Part shown: positions 25,601 to 39,670 of the stretch, piece by piece
How positions within the stretch are numbered: the stretch's first letter is position 1
Layout: each line of letters starts with the position of its first letter
Assembly (NCBI RefSeq): GCF_047496725.1
Contig: NC_132981.1
Location: forward strand, 6,104,001-6,168,000
Direction: 5' to 3'
Source: Anoplolepis gracilipes
Lineage: Eukaryota; Arthropoda; Insecta; Hymenoptera; Formicidae
DNA length: 64,000 nt
Made by a program: the position numbers and the translations under genes
The notes under the pieces: model-generated
Database searches by the model: none
What the model was told of the DNA's origin: nothing
The model's input: only the letters and a program-made list of their open reading frames with translations

Positions 25601-28180
25601 TATATTCGTGGAATATTCTCGTCGAATAACTCAGAAAGTATTCCGAGGGTATGTCCAAGAATGTACTAATAGTTGGAATTTTCGTTTTATCGGCGGCTGT
25701 CCATTTTACGCCTTATTAGATAGCGCTGTGAAATTCACATCACATGATTCCGATCCGTGCAGTATATTTATTGAAAAACATTGCAAGTGTAAATGTAGTT
25801 AAACGATGAGAATTAAGCTATCTCATTCGTACTTCTTGTCTAGGAACTTTAGACAAGATAGTCTTACTTCAATATTTGCTCATTTATTACACAAGTTTGT
25901 TGAACTGTGACTGCATAATTGTATGCAGAAAATTGATGTATAAGATGAGATAAGAAAATAATTTAATTCACGCGCGGAACAATTGTGTTCTAATATTATC
26001 ACATATATTTGCGAAATCCTTAGTTTTTCCATAAACTTTAAGCGTTTTTAATTGTTATATTTTTTATTCTCCTTTCTCAGTGTTGTTGTCTTCAAGATTG
26101 CAAATTATTGTAATAAAAAAAGAAGATAGTACATATAAATAATACATTAAAATACAAGTTTGAGATATACACGATGTAGAGATATATAATCGTGTATATT
26201 TGTCAAATTTATTACGATTATAAAATAACAAAGATGATTAAAGCAACAACAACGCGATATTTAAAATATCGTGCTACTGTGTATGCACATTCAGTAGTTC
26301 TATTTAAATTTTTTTCTTTCGCGAAATCTGAATCGCGCGCAATTTGATCCTTTTTCTTCGACTGATAGCTCCCGTTTCTGCACGGTTAGACTTGTGTAGA
26401 CGAACGACGATTCCAAAGATTCGAATCCACTATAGTTGCTTCCAGTATGTGGTACTAGAATTGGGTTGGCTTGCTAACAGCGGTGCCCAACCGTGGCTAA
26501 ATCATGGCGGACAAAGCGCGAGATTACTTTCACCGATGGCAAATGACTGGGTGCTTGGCACTAGACCTCTTCCATCAGTGAATAGGCTCTTTTACTGTTA
26601 TACGAAGGTGTATACTTGGTCTCTTAATTGGCTGCACCGTGTAATGCCTGCGTTCCATTTCTCAAAGCAATTCTCTTCCAAAATACGGCTGATTGTATGA
26701 TACGGTTGTGAGTAAATATTTCCAAACTGTAATGTTCCAACGTTGTAATATTCTGTATCAAAAACGAATGCTTATCGCAGCTCAATTTAATATACGGAGA
26801 ATTATAATCATATATTGACATATTTCAAGAAAAATATTTTTTTTACACAATTTATTATACACGTATGATCCATAAATATTTATTGCTCTGTAATTAGTAA
26901 AATAATAATAGCATTTTTTAAATATCCTATGTATTCTTTTCTTATATTCATATTAATTTTATAATCACATTATATACATTTATGAATACAAGTATTGCTC
27001 TATAATTGCGACCATTTTATTTGTTAAGAGTGCATAATGTATCATTCTTAAACAGTGTGCAAAGTGCAATATATTCAACAAAGTTTAAAATGGCTCATTT
27101 ATTGCACGTGAAGTGGTCAGAAATATATCATAACGTCTACTAAGGAAAGTAGGATCTAGAGAGCAATTATTAATGTGTATAAATGTTATCATGTATTATT
27201 ATATATTTCTGTAAACGTTATATATGTTGCAAAATTTTTTTATCATCAGTATCAGCTATTGCATATATCTATTTTATCTATTATTAATTCCTTTATAATT
27301 TATTACCTACAATTACGTAATTTTTAACAAAAATTTTAATAAAAAATGCAGGAAATTTTCTGAAATACAAGATAAAAAAATGTGAATTGCAGATATGTAT
27401 AAAAAAAAGAATAAACGATAGCACAAGTTAATTAATTGCATTATAAATTCAAAAGCAATCTAAAAAAAAACAAGTTTTTCTTCAAATTATTAATATAATT
27501 AAGAATATGATTAGAATTACTATGATTAAATTTATATAACATCAATCACACAAATTATATAATTATATAATACTTTTTGCAGAGAAAAAATAAAAATGAA
27601 TATATAATATGTAATTTATATTTTTATACATTCTCTATATATTTAAACAAATATGACCTCTTGCATAATTATTTGAAATAATGAATTATTTATAATTGTC
27701 CATGCGAAAAATAACGAAATAAAATCCGATTACGGTGATATTCATTAATAAAAAAAAAGAGTGTTTTTCACATTCTTATTCGCTATGCAGTATATGTTTC
27801 ACATGTGTCGATATATGTGTGTATGTGTATTTTATTACACTTTATCAAATTATATATTTAACTTTCATTTTCTACAATTAAATATTTGTTAAAAAAATAC
27901 TCGGTTAATTATATTACTTTAATCACAAAGAGATATGTATGCATTTTTTTTATAAGTTCTCGTGGTTCATCATGTTCATGATATAAAAGTGCATCATATA
28001 AAATGCGACCTCATTAAGAAGATTCATTATCTTTATAATTATAGGACACACCCAAAATATGTATACATAGCTTATGCTACTTTTCTATTTTACGCGAGAT
28101 ATTTTTATCTACGGACAGTGAAACCTTCAACGAAAGTATTTACCGGATATACCTTCGATTCTCTAAAATAAGCTTTGTTA
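22609..28180. other. gene-poor stretch upstream of the prominin-like gene
   Basis: Mostly AT-rich. It should contain the prominin promoter and possibly a non-coding or initiator exon, but I could not place them. Small open frames at 24298-24516, 25530-25802 and 26344-26700 have no recognisable domain. No tRNA, rRNA or transposase was seen. Confidence 0.5.
25530..25802 (+). CDS. unassigned small ORF with cysteine-rich end
   Basis: A 90-codon frame without a standard ATG at its start (the first codon is TTG). Its last 50 codons have spaced cysteines and end CKCKCS just before TAA. A C-x-C-x-C end resembles the last strand of some cystine-knot ligands, but I cannot match it to a family. A possible acceptor (CTAATAG) lies within the frame at about 25667-25673. 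It may be a terminal exon of a secreted peptide gene or only a chance frame. Confidence 0.15.
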   Translation: MQIKISSRTDNSRSIKCVQLSMDIIFVEYSRRITQKVFRGYVQECTNSWNFRFIGGCPFYALLDSAVKFTSHDSDPCSIFIEKHCKCKCS

Positions 28181-28189
28181 TTCCATGCG

Positions 28190-28382
28190 TTCCATGCCAT
28201 AGTCGTCGAAAGTGTGTCGCGTTTCCCTCTTGCGCGTCAAAGATCGCGTGCGATTCTCGATCAACCGAGAACGAAGATGCATAGAGGGTGTCCGCGAGCG
28301 CGGGTGCGTGGGTGGATGGATTTTGGCACAGCGGGAGTGTGTCGGTACAGTTAGAAGATCGGGAGACTGCATCCTCTCCTCC

Positions 28383-28415
<33 letters not shown>

Positions 28416-28804
28416 GTTTTCTCCCTTCTCCTCCCACCCTTCATCTCTGTCTCGTATTCTCTTTCTCTCTTACTCAGCGCGACTACTGTCGGGAGCACCC
28501 AGGCGGGCAGTCAGTGCGTCGTCAGCCTCCGCGTCGTCGCGACGCTCCTCTCTCTTTCTCTTTCTCTCTCTTTCTTGTTCCTCTCGGCTCTCTCGGTGGC
28601 GTCCGTAGCATCGCGACGCGTTCCGTCGACTATTCCATCGAAAGAGACGCCGTCATTAATTTTCTTACGATAAATACAAGCGACACGAACTTGATCATTG
28701 AAAACGACCATAATATCAGTTGATATATAATAAATAATAATCAAACAAGTACTCATCGTCATCACTCGAAAGTGTTTCCTTCGATCCACACACAAGCAGA
28801 AAAG
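28190..28804 (+). promoter_or_regulatory. CpG/CT-rich promoter-like island with probable non-coding first exon
   Basis: In an AT-rich surround, about 600 bp become CpG-rich and carry long CT tracts (about 28378-28415 and 28547-28575), potential GAGA-factor sites. A TCAGT initiator match falls near 28512, and the next good donor is GTATCG after 28804. That defines a possible leader exon of about 290 nt. The open frames across it are low-complexity Ser/Leu/Arg strings typical of CT repeats, so I do not call them proteins. The only recognisable plus-strand gene downstream is the GPCR at 53429, which would require a 24.6-kb leader intron. That link is inference. Confidence 0.4.
28378..28415. repeat. 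(CT)n microsatellite
   Basis: A near-pure CT run within the promoter-like island. Confidence 0.85.
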
Positions 28805-31460
28805 GTATCGATAAAGATATGTTAATGTTAAAGAAAAGAAAGATTTTTGTATTTTATATTATGTATGTAATTTCTTTTTTTATCAATGGAAAAGTTTGGC
28901 AAGAATACGTGGAAAGTTTTTAGGCGTATGATAAATATTGAGATACTTGAAAATTTTAAATTATTTTTTATTTGCGATTAAATCATGTTTTAAAATAATT
29001 AATATTTTACATAAAAATACCGAAAGTTTGTAAAAATGTACAACTTTGAGAAAAAACTCGTAAATTGCAATATTCACGGAAGATAGAAAGAACTGTCTTA
29101 TAAAAAAATTTGTTTCTTCTCTCTTACTTCTCGTTGCATATTTTATATTGAAGGAGATGCAATTCGCAATTTATTACACTAGCATAAAAACTCTTTGTCT
29201 TGTACAAAAAAAAAGAAAGAGAAGAAACGAGATTGAGTGTTGGCAGTACATGTATTTTCTACAGAGGAGTTATTAAAAGCAAAGGGGCGCTTTTTTTTGT
29301 GTCAGAAGGGTGAAAAAAGAGAGTATTCAAATGAAGTTTTATTCGTGAAGTTTTATTAGACGTGATCCATCTTGGTGTTCCGATGAAGTGATCTATCGAT
29401 TCTTGTCGTGGAACATATCAATCCCTCAAGATTCTTCGCCTCCAAAAGTCACGCACGAGCGTTTTTTCACCCTTTGCCTTTCGGAAGCGTCGCGCACTCA
29501 CTCAAGCCTTATCGACACTCGTGGATTTACTACTGCCGAAGTACGTATTTAATTGTAGCAACTGAAGCTGAATTCTTTTATTTTGCATGCCTTTCGGAAT
29601 AGGAGAACGGAATAAAATAGAGTGAAACATTTTTCTATTAGAGTTACAAAAAGGAAGTCGTTTTTTATTTCACCATCAAGGGATGCATTTTCTGCTCCAT
29701 GATATATACTAGAAAAGGAAAAAATAAATAGGTATTTGTGCCTTCTACGTAGTGACGCATTATTTTAAAATATATCTAATAATTGAATGTGTATAAAAGT
29801 ATGAAATAATATAAAAATAAAATTGTGGTAATTTTACGATAAAATACAGATGCGTTTGTAATTTATTAAGAAAACTCCTTTTGATGTTTAAAACTCGTTA
29901 TACTTATCTGGTTGATACTGTTGTTAAAGCATTTATCATCATATTTTTCCGTTTTAATTATAATTGCAATTAAGTGTCTAAAGATGTAGCGTGTTAAGAA
30001 TTAAAATAATAAATAACAAGCACCGCGTGCATCGTTTGTAATGCATAATTTGTAAGGAATTACACAAACCAGAAGTTCTGTTTATATCCTTCTTCGAGAT
30101 AAATTAATGAAGTAATTATATATAAATAATTGTATTATATATGATTGATATAAAAAAAGGAGAGATTCAAAATATTAAAATTTAATTACAGTTATTGTCA
30201 CAAGTCAAATTTTTTTTCTAACGGTATTTACATCAATCAATGGTTCAAAATTTTTAAATCAATCAATGTTCTATCAATGGTTGAAGTATCTTGTTATATA
30301 AACTATTATTGATTTTATGTCGTTCGAAATTCCACCTATGTCAATATTATTCCACTTAAAAAAGATGTATATGGTTTGGAAGATTGATACAAATTACATA
30401 AAACAATGTACCATAGTTTGGCAGATATCGAGCAATGCATTCGTGTCAGGTTTGTGGTTACGAAATATGTAATTTGAATAGCTATTTCACTGACCAAGTT
30501 TTCAAAACTTCCTCGGCAAGCGCCTTTAATATTAAACAATTTTTTAGATCCAAAGTATGCAAATTTAACAACAGCTTTTTACTTGTTACTTTAAAAGCTT
30601 TTTATTTGTTACTTTTAATGGTGCATGCTTTATATTTGAGTTTCTCGATTATTTTTACCAATAATTTTACAAATTAATGTGAATGAATAATTGCTACAAT
30701 TATTTGTATTTGACACTGTTCTCGTGCCATTATACCAATTATAAATGTATAGACTTTGTATATAAAATTGTAATATAGTCTTTTTAAAACTTTATATCAA
30801 CAATTATTTTTCAGTACGATATCGTTACGTTGGTTGGTAGATAGGGGTTCGTTGATTTTAAAAAGACAATTTTACGTAGGTATCGCTAATCGAATTAGCA
30901 CGGCGAGAATTTAATGGCGCGAAGTAAATTTTTAATTGGTTTTACGAAATATAAATAAAGAAAATTTTATTTTGCGATTATACATTTCTAGAGAACAGTG
31001 ACGCGAATTATTATTAATATAAATAATACATGTACTTTTATATCAAGTCAAGGGAATTGGATAAAAACACCAATTATTAGGAAGGATCCTATTGTTGCTT
31101 TGTGACAAATTCAATATACGGAAATAACTGCATCCATCGAAAGCTGCCTTTCAATTTGTACTTGTAAATGCCTCACCTTCAATAGTTTTCCAGCGGCATC
31201 GCTGCTGATAGCTAGTCGTTTTAAATTGATCGCAAACTCCGCGCGTGATATCCATTTTAGTGAGTCATAACGGAATTTATTACATTTTTCGACGATCATC
31301 GATTACGATAGAAAGTGGCTTGTCAGCAATATTAAGTATAATTTGAATGCGGAACGAAGAGCGGTCTAAAAAAAAATTGTTTTTTTTTATTGTTTCCTCG
31401 CTAAGTATATTCTGCTTTATTTTCTCTTGTATAGAAACGCCATTGTTTATATATAATATA

Positions 31461-31486
31461 ATCGCCGTATACATATATACGGCGAT
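31461..31486. repeat. perfect 11-bp inverted repeat
   Basis: Arms ATCGCCGTATA and TATACGGCGAT are perfectly complementary and flank a 4-nt CATA loop. The function is unknown. It could be a protein-binding palindrome. Confidence 0.6.
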
Positions 31487-34400
31487 CATTCGCAGATCTC
31501 TTTATTATCACGTTGCAAAAGGGTATTTACATTAAACGTTATCCTTCTTTAAGCTTCCGAGTGTTTTAATTAATGATTTTACTATAAACGCTGCGCATTG
31601 TCTCTCGTCATTTCTCGACAAAACTTGAAATGAGACTTACTCTCGAAACACAAAACGTGTTTGAGTGAAACATTCCTCACTTTGTGTCTATTTCTCGGGA
31701 GCACACTGCCAAGAATGTGTCTCATCAAAATTCGATAGCACTCCTTTGCTTTTATGATATATCTGATAAAGTTACAAAGATTTTGTATGAAAAGGACAAA
31801 TTCATAAAATAAGATTAACGAGACTCATATTGTTAAAGATGCTTTCTTTAAAATTTTAATTATTATATATCAAAATTATTTAACTTTTATATATTAATAA
31901 TTATAAGTTAATTTATCTTATTTGAGAATTATAATGTACACATATCGATAACGATCAAAATATCGCAATTAAAAAATATATTTTAATTGGCAGTTTTAGA
32001 AAATAGTAAAATAAAGCTAGCTTTTTTATGCGTGAAATAATCGATATATAAATAATTAAAAATATATTTTTTATCGAATTTTTAATTTAGTTTAAATATA
32101 GAAAAATCTCTTTAGAATTATGTAATAAAATCATAGAAAAATACAAAATATAATATTATATAGGCAAACTTATAAAAGATGTATAATTATTCGCTGATGA
32201 CACATATGGCAGTAATACATTTTCGAAATATTTCGAACAGATATTTTATTGATAATTTTTATGGTTGAATTGGCGGCCTGCGCTTAAATGGAATTATTGC
32301 GAATTTTTATGGAATTGTTGTGTGTGGTTGGCAATGTATGACAATATAAATTGGCTATGGCTTTTAATTGCGACACCTCTATCGGTGAATACTAAATGTA
32401 AACATTCCAGCTAACGACATTGTTATGTAAAACAAAGACCGCATTAACACATTTGTTAGACTTAAATTTTTGAATATTTTCTCGTTTATTCTGCATCACA
32501 CAATAGATTTAAAAATGCTTTAAATCCTGTATTATACGTAATATTTCAATTGTTATTTAAAAAGATTTTGAAAAAATCGTTTTAGTCTGTTAATTGAGCA
32601 CAATATTTGCATAAACATTAAGACATATATTTTTATATTATTATTTACGTAACTTTTACAGTTATCATAATTTTAATTTTGCAAATTTAGTTTTGTTTTG
32701 TACGAGAACAAGATTTTGCGATGTTTTATTTGCATATTACATGCAAGATTATAATATTGCTCGGAAAGTCTGTTAGCGACAAGACGACTGACGTTGAAAT
32801 TAAACTTTAGTTAGACACAGTTTGTGATATCTTGCGGCACTATAACTGTAACCGCATCTTGATTTAATATCGACATTTAGACCATTTTAGATTTCATCTG
32901 AAGTTTACTATTTTGAACAATTACTCTGCAACATTGATTATTATGAAATTGTTGCATTCGAAAGTTGTATTGGTCGTTTTGTATTAGTCTTTACACAATA
33001 GCTACTGTTTAAATATTGAATTGGTAAAAATATAGTGACAAAACTTTACTTTGCAAGCCCTCAATAATTGAATTGCCATATTTGAAAGTTCGAATTCCGT
33101 ATTCAATTATTGTAATCATGAGTTCCATAATCAAACTGAATTTGACAATTGCGTGGAAAAGGGCAAATAGCTTAATTATCGAGTATTTTGACGTTACGTA
33201 CGCTATGAAGGAGGAACTAACATAACGCAGAAAATTATGCGGTTTGCGGACATTCATGTGATGTAACTAGATAATCTGAGTACATATGAATTTGCGCTTT
33301 AGTCGACGAAGTATTTAAAACGATGTGAAATCATTATTTTGTTTTTCCTGAAGAAGGAAAAGTAGATTTATCAAAAATTCTAAATCTTCTCTTTATATTT
33401 AGTTTTCTTTAATGTTTTTGTATCTAGGGTTTTTTAATGCCTAATTATGTCTTATACATAACAATTGCAGAAAATATTTTTTTATTATGCGTTAATAATT
33501 AATTAGATAAGAAGTATCGTTTAAGGAGCTTAAGGAGTGAATAACAGAATAGAATATAAATAAAGTAAAATTTAATATAATAGATAAGATCAAAATTTAA
33601 AATATACGTTAACGAATATTGCGAAAAACTATAAAAGACGCAATTATGTATAATAAATGGGCGCAAAAATTTAATAAATTGACAATTTATGATGAGACGC
33701 AAAGAAGAAAAAATTGATTACAAAATTTATTAAAGAATTTATCTAAATACTTTATTAACTTAATAACTAAATTAGATCGTATGAACTGGAAACTATATTG
33801 ACATTTTTTTAATATAAATATACATGGAAATGAATTATTATGACTTGAAAAATGTCTAAATAATTATAATGCAAAAACACGTATCTTCGCGAACACCCAT
33901 CAAGATTATTTCAACGTTTAGGATTTATTTAGATTATAAAAAGCATAAATGAATAACTAGTACTTAATCAACACTAATAAATCATAATTTAATTGTGAAG
34001 CTAAAAACATTTTCTAAAAGCGAAAGCGATTATTACAGGCGCAGAATTTGTAACAAAACTCTCACTTTACACGTTCTCATTTTACCATCATCACTATTTT
34101 TTTTTTTTTTTTACAATTGAAACCTTACACGGTCCTTTCTACTGAATACGAATATAAAATCGTTGTTACAGCACTACAGTTTTATTTCCAATTTCCGTGT
34201 GTACGCAAACAGGATATTCGGTGTAAATCCACTTCCGCAATAAGTTTTGCATAGTTTTGCACAAGAATATTTGTACATTTTATATTCATTGTATTCGCAG
34301 AATATTTCCTAAAGGTTGTATAGAGAAACGACGAATATCTTGTTAATATCTTGCGCAATAATACGCAATATTTATTTATTCTGCACAAGTTGGTATTGTT

Positions 34401-36887
34401 AATAATATCGACGATTCGTTTCAATTCGTTGTTACCAACAATAATTTCAGAAATATTTATGTGACAAAAAAACAAGAACTACTTTAGCGAAAAAAGTATC
34501 TGTACTTTATCAAATTGAGGATTATTTCCTCCTCTATTGGTTCCTTCGTATCCGACTTACAATTTCTTCATAGGCCATTTCGCGTTTTAGTATGCATGGC
34601 CGTTATCATCATGAGAAATTCTATACTTTGAGATTTCATGTTAAGTAAGATAAGTAAGCTAAACGAAATTTCTTATTACAATACAATTTCAAAATTATGT
34701 ACGACAATTGGTATATAACCGAAATATTTAACATTTTTATTCAAATAAAGTAAAGATAATGATTAAATCATCGCTGCTTTTTTCCTTTTTCTCTTGATTT
34801 TTTTATTTATTTTTCACTAATAAATTTTTTAGCGAATAATTAGAATAAGAATTAGATTCAGAATATTATACTTTCATGATTAATTTCAAAGCAGTAAAAA
34901 AAAAAACAGTAAATAAATAAAAATTATTATTTTTTTTGTTTTTTTTCAAGACTTAAAGTTATATTTGCGATTTTTATTATTGATTAAATTTTTAAGTATT
35001 TAGAAAATTTAATATATGTTATATATTAATTTTCTCTCCATTCAAACAGCATTAAATATGTGTATAGTATTCATTCCGTGCTCTATGATGACTAATCTTG
35101 TATTATACATTATTAATATACTAAATGTATTTATTGCGATATTAAATTATTAAATAATGCATTCATATTTTGTCCATCTCGCCGAACTGAATCGGTGCAT
35201 AGTTTTTCGTCATATCGGAAAATCATTACGCATTCGATGACAGATGTCAGCAATCCGTTTATTGTAAAATGGTGATTCGGATAAAATACCGAATGCTATC
35301 AACTTATATGTAGTGTACAAAAATTATACATAGATATTGTTATACATATACACTGTTATATATACGCACATACATACATACACACACATTCTCTCTTTCT
35401 CTGTCTCTCTCTTTCTCTCTCGTTTTCTCTTTACACGATATGTGTGATATGATAGTACTGGAGGTAAATGATAAACATTATTGCATCAGTAAAATATTGC
35501 TTAAACAAAAATAATTTTTGCTGCAAATTTTTTAATTTTTATATCTGTGTTTTCATATTGTTGGTTTCTTTATTGTACTAAAATGAAAAGATATAAAGAA
35601 ACAAGCAACAAGCTTTTCCATGCCACTGAAAGGGAAAAAAAGAATTGGTTTTGTCTTCACTGTGTTAAAATTTCGAGATGTTAGATGTCATATCTAACGG
35701 AAAATTTAAAAGACATTCTGGAGTTTGTCCGTTTTACGAGCTTTTCCTTTCTCATGGCGATATAAAATGTTAGAAATATCATGTCGATAGAAGAAAAATT
35801 TCTCTGGGTTTTTTTCCCTCTAACAAATACTGCTGAATTTGACAAATCGTATTTCTAGCTTTATCAATATGTATTTTAAAAATGATGTTATCGTGTACAG
35901 ATTCACAAGCTGCATTTTTCAATATAAAATTGTACTAAATTGGAATAGAAGCGTACCTTTAAATCATTACATATCGCATTTCGCTTTGCATGTGTCATAT
36001 TACTCAAGTTGAAACTCAAATCTCTTTTACACATTGAATCACATATCGTGCTGGACAGAAAATTAACAACAACAGATCATATTTTACAATATTTACACTT
36101 ATAAGGAAAGTTATACACGCTTGGATCTCACCGGATCAACAGGTACAAGACTACTGCTATTTAGTCTGCAAGGAGAATTTAGTAGACGTATAGCATGTGA
36201 ATCCTCGCACATGCACGTGTAAGAAAAAGCAGTAAAATATTAATGTTCATATATTATGTACCTATATATGTACTCGTATATTTCTTATTAATACAATTTC
36301 AGACTGCTCTATTAGCTATGGATTTAATAAAATGAACTAAGTGAAACAGGCGCCCTTTAATTTTTGTTGAAAAAATTAAATATTGAAGTTATACATTCTC
36401 TTTCTTTCCCTCCCAGTAAATTGCACTTCTTTTAGAGGCTATAAAGTATATAATATTAGTAAAATATGTTTGTTAATATCTGGCTTTTATTAATTAATTT
36501 ATTATTTGTCAAGAATAAAACAAATTTTTTAAAATGTTCTTAAAGTTTTTATATACAAGGAACTACATAAACGTACTTAAAAAAATTGGAGAAAAAACTA
36601 TATTAGGAAAAAGTGAAGATTGATATAAGTAGAAATTATCACCGACATTGGCGCACAAAAAATTAAAATCAAAATTTATTTAGAAAATTATCAACCGCAA
36701 AATTTAATAATCTCGGAACTGAAAACAGTGGACTGAATAAGCGGGAAAATTATCTTACTCTAAGTAAAATCGTACGCGGTTCACACGGAACGCGCAATCA
36801 TCGCCCTTCGTGTACTCTCACTCGCAGACTTTTTCAAGCGAACCCCTACGAAAGTTTTAACATGCTCGACAACCTCGTTTCCGGCCG

Positions 36888-36901
36888 GAAAAAACTTTCC
36901 T
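36888..36901. promoter_or_regulatory. perfect palindrome TTTCCGGCCGGAAA
   Basis: A 14-bp self-complementary site inside a GC-rich patch. It contains two back-to-back CCGGAA (ETS-like) cores and also fits a STAT-like TTCC/GGAA arrangement. Use as a binding site is inference. Confidence 0.3.
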
Positions 36902-38563
36902 ACGCATTAATTTCTACCGGGCTTATTTATGTCCTCGGTTCTTCCTGCGTTACGACGGCGTAACGGAAGTCACGATGGAGAGAAACGCAGCGAATGGCGT
37001 GAGTGAAGAAGGAAAAACACAGAATTCTTTCACCCCTTCCTCCCCCCTCCCTCTTTCGAATTCTCAACGAGAGACGATGGGAGAAGAAAAAGAAAAAGAG
37101 AATAACATTGTCGCGACAAATTGTACGGCGTAAGCTATAATCGCGATAGAGTATTCATTTTTGATTAAAGATATGTCTTGTCGTAGCAAAAACGGAAGTC
37201 ATAAGAATAATAAATTTTTCGATAATAAATCTCCTAAATTAGGCTACGTAATTTCTGCATTGTAGAATTAATAAAACAATTTTATATTCAAAAACTCCTA
37301 AATGTAAATAAAATAATAGTTTATTTTTTTTCTGCAAGATTCTACTTGAATTTCATTGTTGAATATCTTTATTTTATTTTATTTTATTTTTTTATTTTTT
37401 TTTTTTGAAAATATGATTCAATAGCGAGTACTATGGGTGAATAACTTTTTTTATACTGTAAAAAAATGTTATATTATAAAGAGTACATAAATTTTTATGA
37501 AGCACATTTTTATAAAGAGTGTTCTAAAAAGTTAATGAAAGACTCAGACATGCAACACTACAAACAGCAAATAAACAGTTTTCCAAATTACGCGGTAATT
37601 TACAAAATAACCAAACATTAATGCCTCTATCATCTATAGCTTAGGAAACAATTATGCTCGCTGCTTAAAATGCAATTTTACGTGCAACGTACGTTCAAAC
37701 ATGCGCCGAAAACAAATCTATTCGAAATTGCGTTTTGCGTTCATTTGAAAATGGAAATAATGTCGTGGTCGCTGCATCCCACTGCGATAGGTGATGCATG
37801 GTGCAATAGTTTACATAAATTTGAATCGTATATTTTCGAGCCGTATATTTTGAATAAGATTTAGAAGTTTCTATCATTCTTGTCTGCTTATTTGCATTCT
37901 GAATAAAATGGTGAAATATTATGAATTTTAATCAATGTTAGATGTGTTTATCATTACACACGACATCGTTACATGAGTAATGAGGTAGCGCACATTTACA
38001 ATATGTACAAACTTTACAAGAATAATCTGAAAAATTTTTCATTTGCCAATAGCAAATACCGTGAACGAATAGTAAACATAAAAGAAAAGAAACAATTTAC
38101 ATAATTAATTACTATGCTAATTGACTAACTTAGAAAATTAGCTATGGCTTCGTTAAAACAAATGCCTTTTATAGTTTGCATCAAATTTATGGAATATATA
38201 AATGTAATTATTTTACAACGTATTTATTATATGATTTAATCATGCAATATATACATGCCTGACTGCAATGATTGTAACAATAGGCACAATATATTCGAAT
38301 ATAGGTTGTAATTACCACTGGATCCAATATTGTGTACTGAATGTCATGCGTTGATCCTTTGATGCAAACAAATATATTTCCTCTATTAATTATGTTATTA
38401 TATCTATATCTCTATATCTTTATTATTTTTTTCTATCAATATAAAAATAAAGTACATGTTATTGATTGAAATAAAACAGTAACAATTAAGTCTTACAAAA
38501 ATTTAAAGCAGAGAATACGTCTATTTATTCAAAATTTGATGGTCCGTAACACGTTATGGCTGG

Positions 38564-38595
38564 GACGTCAGCTCACGATTCATTCCACTGACGTC
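38564..38595. promoter_or_regulatory. pair of inverted GACGTCAG sites
   Basis: GACGTCAG (38564-38571) and CTGACGTC (38588-38595) form an exact inverted pair 16 bp apart. Each carries a CRE-like TGACGT half-site, at the edge of a GC-rich patch. CREB/ATF binding is inferred from the motif only. Confidence 0.3.
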
Positions 38596-39670
38596 TACCT
38601 CGTCCAAACAGCTAAAGTTACTTGCACGAACGTATACGACAATGCGTGAACACGAGCGTGGAGAACAGTCCCATTATTTATCGGCGGAACTTCACCGAAT
38701 ACGACACCTTTGGGAAAGTCCGATCGAATCGTGTGCGCTCCACCTTTTCCTTTGAGTTTCTATTTTCCTGCCAGGATAAAAGATGTCTCCGACGACGTAA
38801 ATTTTTACGCCAATAATACGACAACTTGAAATATGTTCTAATAAACTTCACTGAATTGTCATGCATCGTAAATTATTACACGGTTTGCTTGTTATAGTAT
38901 AAAAAAAATCAGATACGCGAGAAGTATATCATTCAAGAGAAACTAGTTCAGAAAGAGACATCTCTGCCGCTACATCGTGCTTGTTATATTCGGACTTGAC
39001 TTGAGTGCAGTTACGCGGCTAAAATATTCCATCGGTTTTTACGAGTTGTACTTACGTCATAAAGATACATTGCAGAAAGTTAGATCATTGTGCATTTTAT
39101 CGATATCATGGAAGTACGTCGGTACAACGGTAAAGCACGGGCGAAGCTTTATACTTTTTATGAGCGACGGTTCGCTTGCAGCTTCGCACCCGTGCAAACC
39201 TTCGAATTCATTCTTTTACGTCCTTTACGATATTGCACGCACCCTCTCGTCAACGTCAGACTTTTAGTCGTTACCACAGCCACCACTACGTCAATCCCTT
39301 CACCGCGTGTATCTCGCTTTCGTTCCGATCGTAACTATAAGATTATATTGCCACAAATTTTAGAAACAACAGCCGCCAGATATAGAAAAAGACAGTTTCT
39401 GATAGAAATTGGTTATCCGGGAACGCGATTTATATTTGCGCGTGATAATAAAACGGAATGTTGATTTTATGCCTCGTAGGTGTTTATAGGGTGCTAAACC
39501 CTAAGAGGGATGAACCGTTTTCTATTTGAAGTTGGTCCTCAGAGCAAAATACCATTAAGTCAATCCAGTTAGTGTGCTTTTGTAATACGTATCAGATAGG
39601 TATGTTTGAAAGTTATGAGAGGCGAGTGTTATAATAATTTATATTGCAGTATATAATGCTATTTTATCTT

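Larger units (their letters stand above)
28805..39670. other. gene-poor AT-rich stretch
   Basis: I see no exon of a recognisable family on either strand. Features within are a short palindrome at 31461-31486, a CT-rich tract at about 35385-35425, a GC-richer patch at about 36.74-37.14 kb with a perfect palindrome, and a further GC-rich patch from about 38.54 kb. It may be intergenic or a leader intron of the downstream GPCR gene. Confidence 0.45.

Noticed and set aside
26344..26700. 118-codon plus-strand frame
   Set aside because: No ATG at its start, no recognisable domain, and no splice or polyadenylation context.
28212..28673. Open frames of 106-153 codons over the CT tract
   Set aside because: They are low-complexity Ser/Leu or Arg/Glu strings produced by CT/GA repeats and a CpG island, open in several frames and on both strands.
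39090..39464. 124-codon plus-strand frame
   Set aside because: Lacks an ATG start and any domain. It overlaps another open frame in a GC-rich patch where stop codons are simply rarer.
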